Below are positions 1 through 8,847 of a stretch of DNA of 64,000 nt, one piece after another. Numbering within the stretch: the first letter of the stretch is position 1; each line of letters starts with the position of its first letter. Source of the DNA: G963704535 sp963704535 (GTDB lineage: Bacteria > Chloroflexota > Chloroflexia > Chloroflexales > Roseiflexaceae); contig OY969916.1 of the NCBI GenBank assembly GCA_963704535.1, positions 7,998,001-8,062,000 on the forward strand, given 5' to 3'. The translations under genes were made by a program, and so were the position numbers. The notes beneath the pieces are model-generated. The model made no database searches. It saw nothing but the letters and a program-made list of their open reading frames with translations, and was not told the origin of the DNA.

Positions 1-1
1 G

Positions 2-2908
2 GAGCTGAACCCGGAGCTGCGCTACTGTATGGACTGGGACTTAATCATTCGCATCGCGGCACGTTACCCGGCGGTGCTGATCAACGAGTTCCTGGCGGTA
101 AGTCGTGAGCATGAGGAGACCAAGACCAGTGGCGGCAAGATGGGTCGCGCATTCGAGATCAGCCGGCTGACCCGGTCGCATAGTCACCAGGAGGCGACGC
201 CCGGTAGTGTGTTTTATCTGCTGGAGACCCTGCTCGACGTGACGGACGACGCCACGTCGCCGCAACTGCGCTACCACCTATACGCCGGAATGAACGCGAT
301 CAAAGCGCAGTGGGCCGCGCAATACGGCAACGGCGACGGCTTTCCCGAGCATGGCGACCCGCAGGACCGCGTCTACCTGCCGATCGCGACCGCAGATGCG
401 CCGCGCCGCCCGCCCCTTCGACCCTTCGACCCTTCGACTTCGCTCAGGGCAGGCTTGGCTCAGGGCAAGCTTGGCTCAGGGCAGGCACCGATCGATCGGT
501 CGGTACTTCCCCGCATCAGTATTATCACGCCGTCGTTTAACCAGGCCCAGTTTCTGGGGCAGACGCTGGACAGCATCTTCAACCAAGGCTACCCGGACCT
601 GGAGACGCTGGTCTTTGATGGGGGCTCCAAGGATGGCAGCGTCGACGTGCTGCGCCAGTATCAGGACCGGCTGACCGCCTGGGTGTCGGAGCCGGATCGC
701 GGCCCGGCCCACGCGATCAACAAGGGCTTCGCGGCTGCGACCGGCGAGATCCTGGGCTGGCTCAACTCGGACGATCTGCTGGCAACCGATGCGCTCTGGG
801 AGATCGCCCGCGCCTTCGCCGAAGATCCCGAGCTGGATATGGTCTTCGCCAATGCGCTCTACATCGATAAGCACAACCAACTGTTCCTGGCCGACCACGG
901 CACCCACCGCACCGGCCTGTACTACGGCGAGATGCAGCCGCTGGGCCGCATCCCGGCCTATTGGTCGTACGTCCACGCCGTCCCCCAGCCGACAGTGTTC
1001 TTCCGGCGCCGCCTGCTGGAGCGCTGCGGGCACCTGAACGAGGACTACCTGTTTATCTTCGACTTCGAGCTGTTCTGGCGCTTCGCTCAGAAGGCCAAGA
1101 TCAAGAAGCTTGAGCGCACGCAGGCGTTCTACCGCATCCACGCGGCGGCCAAGACCAGCGATTGGAATAAGTTCCTGGTCGAGCTGTATCGCTTCAGCCG
1201 CCCCTGGTGGCCGCCGCTGCGTTCGCCTCAGTTCAAGCATACCTTCCGTGATTTCGTCGCCAGCTATATGCGCCGCAAGTATGGCGGTCGCCCACGCGAT
1301 GCCTGGTTTTGGGGGGTGGCCGCGCTGGTGGGCCTCTCGGCGCTGACGCGAGTCGGCAACCCGGAGGCGCTGGATCTGCGGCTCCCGCCCGCGCGCGTGC
1401 CGCAACCGCCCGCCGCGCCGGCCCCGGCACCAGTGCCTGAGCAGGAGCCGGAGCTAAGCTCTAAGAGTTACCAGATCAGTCATCGCGACCTGCGCTACCG
1501 AGCGCTGTTCTGCTCGTATCTGTGGCCGCGCCACCCCGGCCACTCAGGCGGCGAGATCCGCGATTTCCACTTGTTGCGCCGCCTGCTCGCGATCAGCAGC
1601 GTCGAGTTCTTCGTGCCCTACGCCAGCCCGCCCGATCGGCGCGAGGACCCGCTGGCCCACTACCTGGCGGCGCTGCATACGCCGGAGAGCGTCGGCGCGG
1701 CCCGGCCCGACCTGGTGTACCTGTCGGCGCTCAAGCGCACGGGCAAGAATCGCGCGGCGAGCTTGCTTCAGCGCAACAATCTGCCGGTGTTCGGGCCGCG
1801 CTACCACAGCGATGCTGCCGAGAAGCTGCCCGCGCTGCTGGCCTTCGCGCGGGCGCCGCTCCAAGAGGCGCTTGAGCAGCGCCGCCCCGATTTCCTGTTC
1901 GTCAGCCCGCAGAACAACCCGATCGCTGTGGTGCTGAACACCGCCGGGCTGCCGACCCGGCTGATTATGGCTTCCTATGATGTCGAGGCCCTCCGTATCC
2001 GTCGCCTGGCGGCTTCGCACCAGGGCCTGCGGCGTACGGCGATGGACCTGGAGTCGCGCCGCGCGGTTCGCTTCGAGCGTGAGAACCTGGCCTGCTACGA
2101 TGGGATTATCGCGGTCAGCGAGCTGGATAAGCAGCTCTTCGTGGCCGACTACGGCGTCGATGCTCAACGGGTGCTGGTGATCGAGAACGGCGTTGACGTG
2201 GAGTATTTCGCCTTCGCCGAGCGCTACGCCGGCGAGCGCCCGCAGATCGTGTTTGTCGGCACGCTGTCCTACCTGCCCAACCGGCAAGCGGCCTGGCGGC
2301 TGCACCAGCGGATCATGCCGCTGGTGCGCCGGCGCTACCCCGACGCTTGCCTGTGGATCGTGGGGCAAGGTGCCGACCAGGCGCTGCTGGCCCACAGTGA
2401 TGGCCGGCAGACCGTGGTCAGCGGGCAGGTCGATGATGTGCGACCGTATCTGGCGAATGCTTCGGTCGCCTGTGTGCCCTTGATCGCGGGCAGTGGCACC
2501 AAGTATAAGGTGCTGGAGGCGCTCAGTGCCGGCGTGCCGATGGTATGCTCGCCTATGGCCGCCGAAGGGCTGGATATCGCGAACGGTGAGCATGTGCTGG
2601 TCGGCGAGAGCGATGAGCAACTGGCCGCAGCGATCGTGCGCCTGCTCGACGACCCAGTCCTGGCACGCTCACTCGCCCGCAGCGGCCGCGCGTTGGTCGA
2701 GCGCCGCTATGCGTGGGATGTCAACCTGGCGCGCCTTGATGCGTGGCTGGAGTTGCTGGCGGCCATGCCCCGGCGCCGAGATACAGCGCCCGCCCCGGCG
2801 CCCGGCGACCGGACCAACGGCACAGGACCTGCACCGCATATCGGCGGCCATGATCTATACCTTGAGCTACCGGAAACAAACCTGGAAGGGAGCAAACAAG
2901 ATGTCTGA
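2..2908 (+). CDS. Multidomain glycosyltransferase (GT2-GT2-GT4), 5' truncated by window edge
   Basis: The frame is open to the first bases, so the true start lies upstream. The first ~110 visible residues are the C-terminal half of a GT2 domain (YCMDWDLIIRIA, then EETKTSGG, as in the other GT2 proteins here). A second complete GT2 domain follows at about residues 160-410 (ISIITPSFNQ nucleotide-binding strand, DGGSKDGS, WLNSDD metal-binding region). A GT4-type GT-B domain occupies about 490-930 (C-terminal GSGTKYKVLEALSAGVPM donor-site motif). The linker between the first two domains (residues ~127-155) is encoded by repeat DNA. It probably adds successive sugars to a lipid-linked surface glycan at the cytoplasmic membrane face. 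Its last 8 bp overlap the next gene, implying co-transcription. Acceptor and donor sugars cannot be read from sequence. Confidence 0.88.
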   Translation, partial: ELNPELRYCMDWDLIIRIAARYPAVLINEFLAVSREHEETKTSGGKMGRAFEISRLTRSHSHQEATPGSVFYLLETLLDVTDDATSPQLRYHLYAGMNAIKAQWAAQYGNGDGFPEHGDPQDRVYLPIATADAPRRPPLRPFDPSTSLRAGLAQGKLGSGQAPIDRSVLPRISIITPSFNQAQFLGQTLDSIFNQGYPDLETLVFDGGSKDGSVDVLRQYQDRLTAWVSEPDRGPAHAINKGFAAATGEILGWLNSDDLLATDALWEIARAFAEDPELDMVFANALYIDKHNQLFLADHGTHRTGLYYGEMQPLGRIPAYWSYVHAVPQPTVFFRRRLLERCGHLNEDYLFIFDFELFWRFAQKAKIKKLERTQAFYRIHAAAKTSDWNKFLVELYRFSRPWWPPLRSPQFKHTFRDFVASYMRRKYGGRPRDAWFWGVAALVGLSALTRVGNPEALDLRLPPARVPQPPAAPAPAPVPEQEPELSSKSYQISHRDLRYRALFCSYLWPRHPGHSGGEIRDFHLLRRLLAISSVEFFVPYASPPDRREDPLAHYLAALHTPESVGAARPDLVYLSALKRTGKNRAASLLQRNNLPVFGPRYHSDAAEKLPALLAFARAPLQEALEQRRPDFLFVSPQNNPIAVVLNTAGLPTRLIMASYDVEALRIRRLAASHQGLRRTAMDLESRRAVRFERENLACYDGIIAVSELDKQLFVADYGVDAQRVLVIENGVDVEYFAFAERYAGERPQIVFVGTLSYLPNRQAAWRLHQRIMPLVRRRYPDACLWIVGQGADQALLAHSDGRQTVVSGQVDDVRPYLANASVACVPLIAGSGTKYKVLEALSAGVPMVCSPMAAEGLDIANGEHVLVGESDEQLAAAIVRLLDDPVLARSLARSGRALVERRYAWDVNLARLDAWLELLAAMPRRRDTAPAPAPGDRTNGTGPAPHIGGHDLYLELPETNLEGSKQDV
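415..486 (+). repeat. REP-like CTTCGAC/GCTCAGG repeat inside coding sequence
   Basis: Two to three copies of a CCCTTCGAC unit followed by three copies of a GGCTCAGGGCAGG-type unit sit in frame in the linker of the first glycosyltransferase. They encode a Pro/Ser/Gly/Gln-rich stretch unlike the flanking catalytic domains. The same motif occurs in inverse orientation at 10228-10257, where it is intergenic. Confidence 0.6.
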
Positions 2909-3845
2909 ATTCTGGCATAACAAACAGATTTTGCTGACTGGTGGGTCCGGCTTTCTGGGTTCCCATGTCTTCGAGGCCCTCAAGCGCCACGGCGTAAGCC
3001 CCCAGCAGGTGCGCATTCCGCGGCGGGCCACCGATGACCTGCGCGTCTGGGAGCACTGCCGGCGCGTGGTCGAGGGGCAGGATATTGTGATCCACCTGGC
3101 CGCCTCGGTTGGCGGCATCGGCATTAACCGCGAGAAGCCCGGCGAGTTCTTCTACGACAACCTGATGATGGGCGTGCAGCTGATCGAGGCGGCTCGGCAG
3201 GCTGGCGTGCAGAAGTTTGCCGCCATCGGCACAATCTGCGCCTACCCGAAGTTCACGCCGATCCCGTTCCGCGAGGAGGATCTGTGGAGCGGGTACCCCG
3301 AGGAGACCAACGCGCCGTACGGGCTGGCGAAGAAGATGCTGCTGGTCCAGGCGCAGTCCTACCGCCAGCAGTACGGCTTTAATGGGATCTACTTGCTGCC
3401 GGTGAACCTGTATGGCCCCGGCGACAACTTTGACCCCCGCTCGTCGCACGTCATCCCGGCGCTGATCAAAAAGTGCATCGAGGCGATCGAGAGCGGCGCG
3501 CCGACGATCGAGGTCTGGGGCGACGGCTCGCCGACCCGCGAGTTCCTGTACGCCGAGGACGCCGCCGAGGGTATCGTGCTGGCGACCGAGCGCTACGAGG
3601 GTGATGAGCCGGTGAACCTGGGCAGCGGCATGGAGATCTCCATCCGCGACCTGATCGAGACGATCGCCGGCCTGACCGGCTTCAAGGGCGATATCGTGTG
3701 GAACACCGACAAGCCCAACGGCCAGCCGCGGCGCTGCCTGGATGTCTCGCGGGCGGAGCGGGAGTTCGGCTTCCGCGCGAAAGTGCCGTTCGAGGAGGGC
3801 CTGCGCCGCACGATCGAGTGGTACCATCACCACCGGGGCGAATGA
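2901..3845 (+). CDS. fcl: NAD(P)-dependent epimerase/reductase, GDP-L-fucose synthase family
   Basis: An extended SDR of 314 aa. The N-terminal Rossmann motif is LLTGGSGFLGSH, and the active-site region reads GTICAYPK...APYGLAKK (YxxxK; the usual Ser is Thr). AASVGGIGINREKPGEFFYDN matches GDP-4-keto-6-deoxymannose 3,5-epimerase/4-reductases, which make GDP-L-fucose. The start at 2901 is chosen because it gives the family's N-terminus and lies 8 bp inside the preceding gene, after AAGGGAGCAAACAAG. No GDP-mannose 4,6-dehydratase is in the window. It may lie upstream, or the enzyme may act on a GDP-heptose derivative made from the downstream heptose genes. Family is secure; substrate is inferred. 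Confidence 0.85.
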   Translation: MSEFWHNKQILLTGGSGFLGSHVFEALKRHGVSPQQVRIPRRATDDLRVWEHCRRVVEGQDIVIHLAASVGGIGINREKPGEFFYDNLMMGVQLIEAARQAGVQKFAAIGTICAYPKFTPIPFREEDLWSGYPEETNAPYGLAKKMLLVQAQSYRQQYGFNGIYLLPVNLYGPGDNFDPRSSHVIPALIKKCIEAIESGAPTIEVWGDGSPTREFLYAEDAAEGIVLATERYEGDEPVNLGSGMEISIRDLIETIAGLTGFKGDIVWNTDKPNGQPRRCLDVSRAEREFGFRAKVPFEEGLRRTIEWYHHHRGE

Positions 3846-3890
3846 TAAGCGCATCGACCTCTTGAACAACCGCGTCGTCTCGCCGCGCGG

Positions 3891-6313
3891 ATGAGCGACC
3901 TGATCCTACTCATCGCGGGCGACGCAGTTGAACTGGCAGCAGACGAGAAGAGCTATATGTTTGTGACGTTCTGGTGTATTACGGTCATCATGATAAGTAT
4001 GATGGCCGTCGGAGTACCGCTCCGGTGGCTTCTTGGCGGGCGCAAACCGCTGAATGAACTGGCCTGGATTGAAGCGCCATTTCTCGGAATAGCCGCGATC
4101 GCGCTCGTTCTACAGAACTTTATCTACCTAGATACACCAGTTCGCCTATCTACCCCGGTCATCTGGATAGGTGTGTTGCTGCTCTGGATATATTTCTACC
4201 GTCGTGGTCAGTTGCGCGAGTGTCTGCGCGCTTGCCCGATCGCGCCATTTGCCGGCGCACTGTTTGTCTATCTTTTCCAGGAATCGGCCTCCTGGTTGTA
4301 GGTGCCAAGTACTATGTCGGCAAAGCCTGGGGCGATCAGATCAACTACACGTCGCTCGCCCAATTATTCATCGATGAACGCTTCAGCCTCCCATTGCGGG
4401 AGGTAGGAAATCGTCCATACCTGGTGCCGGGGATTGTTAAGCGGATGGACCGTATCGGATTTGCGGGCCTGCATGGGTTCTTCGCCGTCAGTAGTTTTCA
4501 GGATGCTAAGACGCTGTTTGAACCGATTATCTTGCTCTCCCCTGCGCTGACTGTTCTTGCGATTTACGCTCTTGGCCGTAGGTTTGGATTGGAGCGAGGA
4601 TACGCGCTAGCGGCAGGAGTGCTAGCGGGTGTAATGCCTGCCATAACTGCTATACACTTGGAAAGCTTTCTAGCCCAGGCGCTCGCAATCCCGTCCCTGC
4701 TGGTGTTTCCTGTCATGTTACATGAACTCAGCGAACAACCTGATTGGTCCCGGTTAAGCATCGCGGCAATTGTTATCGCCGGAACCACGAGCATTTATAC
4801 TGAACTATGGATTATTCTCCTCGGCCTCACGATCCTGATCCTGGGCATTGCCGCGTTCGGTCACCGCTATGCCTGGCGCCTTCTGGCCTGCTGCGCTGTC
4901 ACTATTATCGCGCCATTCCTGCTGAGTCCCCTGTCCGTTAAGATCATCCTCAACATCTTCAACCGAGTCAGTGCCCCGATACTTGGCAATATCTACCCCT
5001 GGGCGCTGCAAGTGGAAGGGCTCGGGCGTCTCTGGCTTGGCGATCTGGTGGGGCTACAATCGGCAGCGGGAATACAACCCGGCCTCCCCGCAAGCCTGGT
5101 GTGGATGGTGGGGTTGGGCGCGACTGCATTAGCATACTATGGTCTGGCAAGTGTTTGTCTGCCTGCTGTGTTTGGCAACCGCGCGATCTGGGCCGATCCG
5201 CAGCAGCGTCGTGGCTTTGCGTTTGCTTCCGGCGTATTGATGCTTGCGCTGCTGCCGATGGCCGTAATCGCCAGAGATAGAGAGCACCCGTATCAGTTCT
5301 ATAAATTGCTCCTTTCGGTCAGTCCGCTGTTTGCTCTCGGGCTGGCGCTACTCCGTGAACCGGCGGCTCCTGCTCCCGCCGGCGACTCCGCCGCGAAGAG
5401 CAAGTGGACCTCCTGGTTGCAGGCGATTCCCGTGCCGCTCGTGCTTGGGGCGATGTTTCTATTCGGCGCTTGGGGCACGACGAGCATGGTGTGGCAATCA
5501 ACCAAGGACGAGCCAGTATTTCGTTCTGCGACACATCTCCTCCTGACACCAGAGACACGCCAGCTTCAGGAGCAATTGGAGTCGATGAATAATCAGAAGC
5601 TGTTTATCTATTCGATAGATACAACCTGGAGTGGTGCGCAGACAAACGCTTGGCTTAGTTATTTCGCACGAAATAACCAGGTTTGGCTCGGGAATCCTAT
5701 AATTAACGATGTCAATATTGAAGATATTCCGCAACTGTCACCGAGCATTGACATCAGCACCCTTCCTTCCGATGCGCTGTTTCTTCATGATACCAGAACC
5801 GCTTTGCTCAAAACGCCGGGTGCTGCACAAGGCTGGCAACTGGTGTGGTCGATCGGGCCGTATCAACTCTTGAGACCTTCCACTGATGAGTGGGCGGTGA
5901 TCTATCTTATCCAAAACGCCAATGGCATTAATCGGCTTGACGAAATATCCTTCTGGATGGGCAAAGGTGATACAACGATTGATGTGCTAGCCAGCAAAGC
6001 AGGGGTGCTCCAGATCGAGGGCACGTTCCTTCTAGGCCCGAGTGTGGCTGAACCTTCCCGGCGAACGCTATTTATTAACAATAACAAATGCTACCAGACC
6101 CAGGTCGTCCTGACAGCCGGCGATGGGCTCGTGTCTGTGCCGGTGCAGGCAGGATCAAATAAAATTATACTGCGACCGCTCGACGTGCCGACGATCGCTA
6201 AGCTCGATAATGGCGACACACGCCCCCTGGTGCTCGGCATCAGAGATATACATATCCAACTGGATACCAAAAGGAGTAAGGAGCCAGGAGCATGTCAAAC
6301 TCCCCCTACCTGA
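3891..6313 (+). pseudogene. Large polytopic membrane protein (GT-C-like), one frameshift
   Basis: Two overlapping frames (3891-4301 and an adjoining frame to 6313) read as one ~800-aa protein if one T is added to the T-run at 4273-4276 (FVYLF then PGIGLLVVGAKYY). The N-terminal ~500 residues contain about 12 hydrophobic segments. The C-terminal ~270 residues are a mostly soluble, probably extracytoplasmic domain. This layout fits GT-C-type glycosyltransferases or polymerases that use lipid-linked sugars, but I see no family-specific motif. Base composition is less GC-rich than the neighbouring glycosyltransferases. It starts 45 bp after the epimerase and its end overlaps the next gene by 22 bp, so it belongs to the operon. 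The lesion may be a sequencing error. Confidence 0.7.
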
Positions 6314-7059
6314 GCCTGATCATCCCGGCCTACAATGAAGTCAACAGCATTGGCCGCACGCTTGCCGCCGTCCGGTCTTTCCTCGACAGGCAAACCTATG
6401 ATTACGAGATCATCGTGGTCGCCGACGGCGACGACGGCACCCGCGAGGCGGTCGCCGAGCTTGCCGCAGGCGATGGGCGTATCAGCGTGATCGGCAGCGC
6501 CGAGCGGGGCGGCAAGGGCCGCGGCATTCGCAACGGGGTGGCATTGGCCCAGGGCCATATCATCGGCTTCGCCGACGCCGACTACAAGACGCCGATCGAG
6601 GAGCTGGAGAAGCTGCTGCCGTGGCTCGACCAAGGCTATGACATCGCGATCGGGTCGCGGGCGGTGTCGGGGGCACGCATCGAGCGCAAGCAGCCGCTCT
6701 ACCGCCAGCTTGGCTCGCGCGCGTTCGGTGTGGCGATGCACTTGACGATCGGGCTGTGGGGCATCCATGATACGCAGTGCGGCTTCAAGTTTTTCCGCGG
6801 CGATGTCGCCCGCGACCTATTCAGCCGCCAGCAGATCGACGGCTATATGTTCGATGTCGAGATCTTGCACCTGGCCGAGCGCAGCGGCTACCCCATGAAG
6901 GAGGTCGGAGTGCGCTGGCGCGACGACGGCGACACGCGCTACGATCCGGTGGGGGGCACATGGAAAAATATGAAGGATATCTTGCGGATTCGCTTCAGCC
7001 GCTATCCGCAAGCCACCCCGACGATCGCGATCGCCGACGTTGGGCGTGATCAACATTGA
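6292..7059 (+). CDS. Dolichyl/polyprenyl-phosphate sugar synthase-type GT2
   Basis: 255 aa with the DPM1/ALG5-like GT2 pattern: LSLIIPAYNEVNSIGRTL near the N-terminus, VVADGDDGTREA, GGKGRGIRNGV, and FADADYKTP as the DxD-like metal site. HDTQCGFKFFRGDVARDLF is characteristic of polyprenyl-phosphate glucose/mannose synthases. No C-terminal membrane segments are present, so it is the soluble catalytic type. It probably charges a polyprenyl phosphate carrier with a hexose for use by membrane GT-C enzymes such as the preceding gene, with which it overlaps. ATG at 6292 follows a GGAGCCAGGAGC ribosome-binding region. Confidence 0.85.
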   Translation: MSNSPYLSLIIPAYNEVNSIGRTLAAVRSFLDRQTYDYEIIVVADGDDGTREAVAELAAGDGRISVIGSAERGGKGRGIRNGVALAQGHIIGFADADYKTPIEELEKLLPWLDQGYDIAIGSRAVSGARIERKQPLYRQLGSRAFGVAMHLTIGLWGIHDTQCGFKFFRGDVARDLFSRQQIDGYMFDVEILHLAERSGYPMKEVGVRWRDDGDTRYDPVGGTWKNMKDILRIRFSRYPQATPTIAIADVGRDQH

Positions 7060-7073
7060 TCGTGAGGAGGAGT

Positions 7074-7751
7074 ATGTCATTGGACACGTTCAATCAGTAC
7101 CAATACGCAGCTCTGCTGATCACATCAAAGGATCTCTACGCAAACACAAAGTATGATATGATTCTGCGCTACCTTGCGGGCTTTACCGATCTGCATATCC
7201 TCAATGCGGGCTGTGGGTCGGGTGAGCTTTCGTTCCAGCTTGCACAGGCCGGCCACCGTGTCCTCGGCATCGATCCGGAGCTGGAGCATGTTCGGGTGGC
7301 GGAGCAGAAGGCGCGCGTGATCAACCGCCGCAACTGTTCATTCGTCGTCTCCTCGATCGAAGATTTTCAACCTACAGCACCCTTCGACTGTGTGATCGCC
7401 ACGGACGTGCTTGAGCATATTCAGGACGACCGCGCCGCTTTTGAGAAACTGATCAGCTTCGTCAAACCAGGTGGGTTGGTGATCATCACCGTTCCCGCCG
7501 GCCAGTGGTTGTTTGGCTACCACGATGAGTCGCTCGGCCATTTCCGGCGCTACTCGCTTACGACACTACGACGCCTCGTCAACGAGCGTTGCCAAGTTGA
7601 CCACATGCGTTATTTTGGCTTCACGCTGATCCCGGTCTGCTACCTGTATAGCAAGCTGCTCCGCAAGCCCTACCCGATCGCCGAGTTCGCCGAACTCCAC
7701 GCAAAACCCGCTGAGAACGGCAACGCTCCGAACGCTCTTGCACCTCGATAA
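7074..7751 (+). CDS. Class I SAM-dependent methyltransferase
   Basis: 225 aa. Motif I is ILNAGCGSGELSFQLA, motif II is GIDPELEHV, and motif IV is FDCVIATDVLEHIQDD, all typical of Methyltransf_11/23-type enzymes. The start at 7074 is preferred over the TTG at 7056 because GAGGAGG (7064-7070) is ideally spaced from it. In this setting it probably methylates a sugar hydroxyl or a glycan end group. It lies 14 bp after the polyprenyl sugar synthase. Confidence 0.85.
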   Translation: MSLDTFNQYQYAALLITSKDLYANTKYDMILRYLAGFTDLHILNAGCGSGELSFQLAQAGHRVLGIDPELEHVRVAEQKARVINRRNCSFVVSSIEDFQPTAPFDCVIATDVLEHIQDDRAAFEKLISFVKPGGLVIITVPAGQWLFGYHDESLGHFRRYSLTTLRRLVNERCQVDHMRYFGFTLIPVCYLYSKLLRKPYPIAEFAELHAKPAENGNAPNALAPR

Positions 7752-7805
7752 ACTTGTACCTATGCCGCTTGGCACGAGCCTGATCATGAAGGGGACTCGC
7801 AGATA

Positions 7806-8759
7806 ATGCACTTCTTCGTCACCGGCGGCGCCGGGTTCATCGGCAGCAACCTGGTCGATCGGTTGCTGGCCGACGGCCACGCCGTCACCGTCTATGACAA
7901 CTTCTCCACCGGTCGGCGTGCGTTTCTCGCGCCAGCCCAGCAGCACCCCGGCTTCCAACTGGTCGAGGGCGACCTGCTGGACCAGGGGCGGCTGACCGAG
8001 GCGCTGGCCGGTCACGACTTCGTGTTCCACCTGGCCGCCAACGCCGACGTTCGCTTCGGCACTCAACATCCGCGCAAGGACCTGGAGCAGAATACGATCG
8101 CCACATTTCACGTGCTGGAGGCGATGCGCGCCAACGGCGTGCGCCGGATCGCCTTTTCGTCGACCGGCTCGATCTACGGCGAGCCCGATATCTTCCCGAC
8201 GCCCGAAGCTTGCCCGTTCCCGGTCCAGACCAGCCTGTACGGTGCCTCCAAGCTGGCCGGCGAGGGGCTGATCGGCGCCTACGCGGCTGGGTTCGGTTTC
8301 CAGGGCTATATCTTCCGCTTCGTCTCGATCCTCGGCGAGCGCTACACCCACGGCCACGTCTTCGACTTCTACAAGAAGCTGCTGGCCGACCCGGCCCAGA
8401 TCGAGATTCTCGGCAACGGCAAGCAGCGCAAATCCTACCTGTATGTGCAGGACTGCGTCGAGGCGATGCTATGGGTGGTCGAGCGCGCCCACGAGCAGGT
8501 CAATGTCTTCAACCTCGGCACCGACGAGTACTGCATGGTGGATGACTCATTGGGCTGGATCTGCGCGCACCTGGGGGCCAGCCCCGAGCGGCGCTACACC
8601 GGCGGCGACCGCGGCTGGATCGGCGATAGCCCGTTCATCTTCCTGGACACCGCCAGGGTACGCGCGCTCGGCTGGCGCCCGCAGCTCAGCATCCGCGAGG
8701 GCATCATCCGCACGCTTGAGTACCTCCAGGCCAATCAGTGGGTGCTTGAGCAGCGCTAA
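7806..8759 (+). CDS. NAD-dependent epimerase/dehydratase (UDP-glucose 4-epimerase-like)
   Basis: 317 aa extended SDR. FVTGGAGFIGSNLVDRLL binds NAD, HLAANADVRFG follows, and the catalytic triad is visible as FSSTGSIYG...SLYGASK (Ser, YxxxK). Such enzymes interconvert C4 epimers or act as 4,6-dehydratases on nucleotide sugars. The GASK and FRFVSILGERYTHGHVFDF segments favour the epimerase-like group. The ATG follows GAAGGGGACTC. It belongs to the nucleotide-sugar block of the glycan locus. Confidence 0.85.
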   Translation: MHFFVTGGAGFIGSNLVDRLLADGHAVTVYDNFSTGRRAFLAPAQQHPGFQLVEGDLLDQGRLTEALAGHDFVFHLAANADVRFGTQHPRKDLEQNTIATFHVLEAMRANGVRRIAFSSTGSIYGEPDIFPTPEACPFPVQTSLYGASKLAGEGLIGAYAAGFGFQGYIFRFVSILGERYTHGHVFDFYKKLLADPAQIEILGNGKQRKSYLYVQDCVEAMLWVVERAHEQVNVFNLGTDEYCMVDDSLGWICAHLGASPERRYTGGDRGWIGDSPFIFLDTARVRALGWRPQLSIREGIIRTLEYLQANQWVLEQR

Positions 8760-8762
8760 TAA

Positions 8763-8812
8763 AGCGAAGGGGAGGCTTGGAGGGGGCGCCCCTCCAAAAC
8801 CACCCCACCCGG
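8763..8812 (+). repeat. G-rich palindromic repeat, copy 1
   Basis: AAGGGGAGGCTTGGAGGGG followed by CGCCCCTCCAAAACCACC forms a hairpin with stem TTGGAGGGG/CCCCTCCAA. It fills most of the 88-bp gap between the epimerase and the dehydrogenase-like gene. Related copies lie at 11175, 11236, 12326, 12391, 16558 (three tandem), 28623 and 61556. Confidence 0.75.
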
Positions 8813-8847
8813 ATGGGACTTGTGCTAGCCTGTGCTTAGGAGACATT

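Noticed and set aside
476..1405. Long - strand ORFs opposite the glycosyltransferases (also at 1544-2620, 2721-3869, 9025-9879, 22829-24280)
   Set aside because: They mirror conserved coding DNA of high GC content, have Arg/His/Gln-rich shadow composition and no domain motifs.
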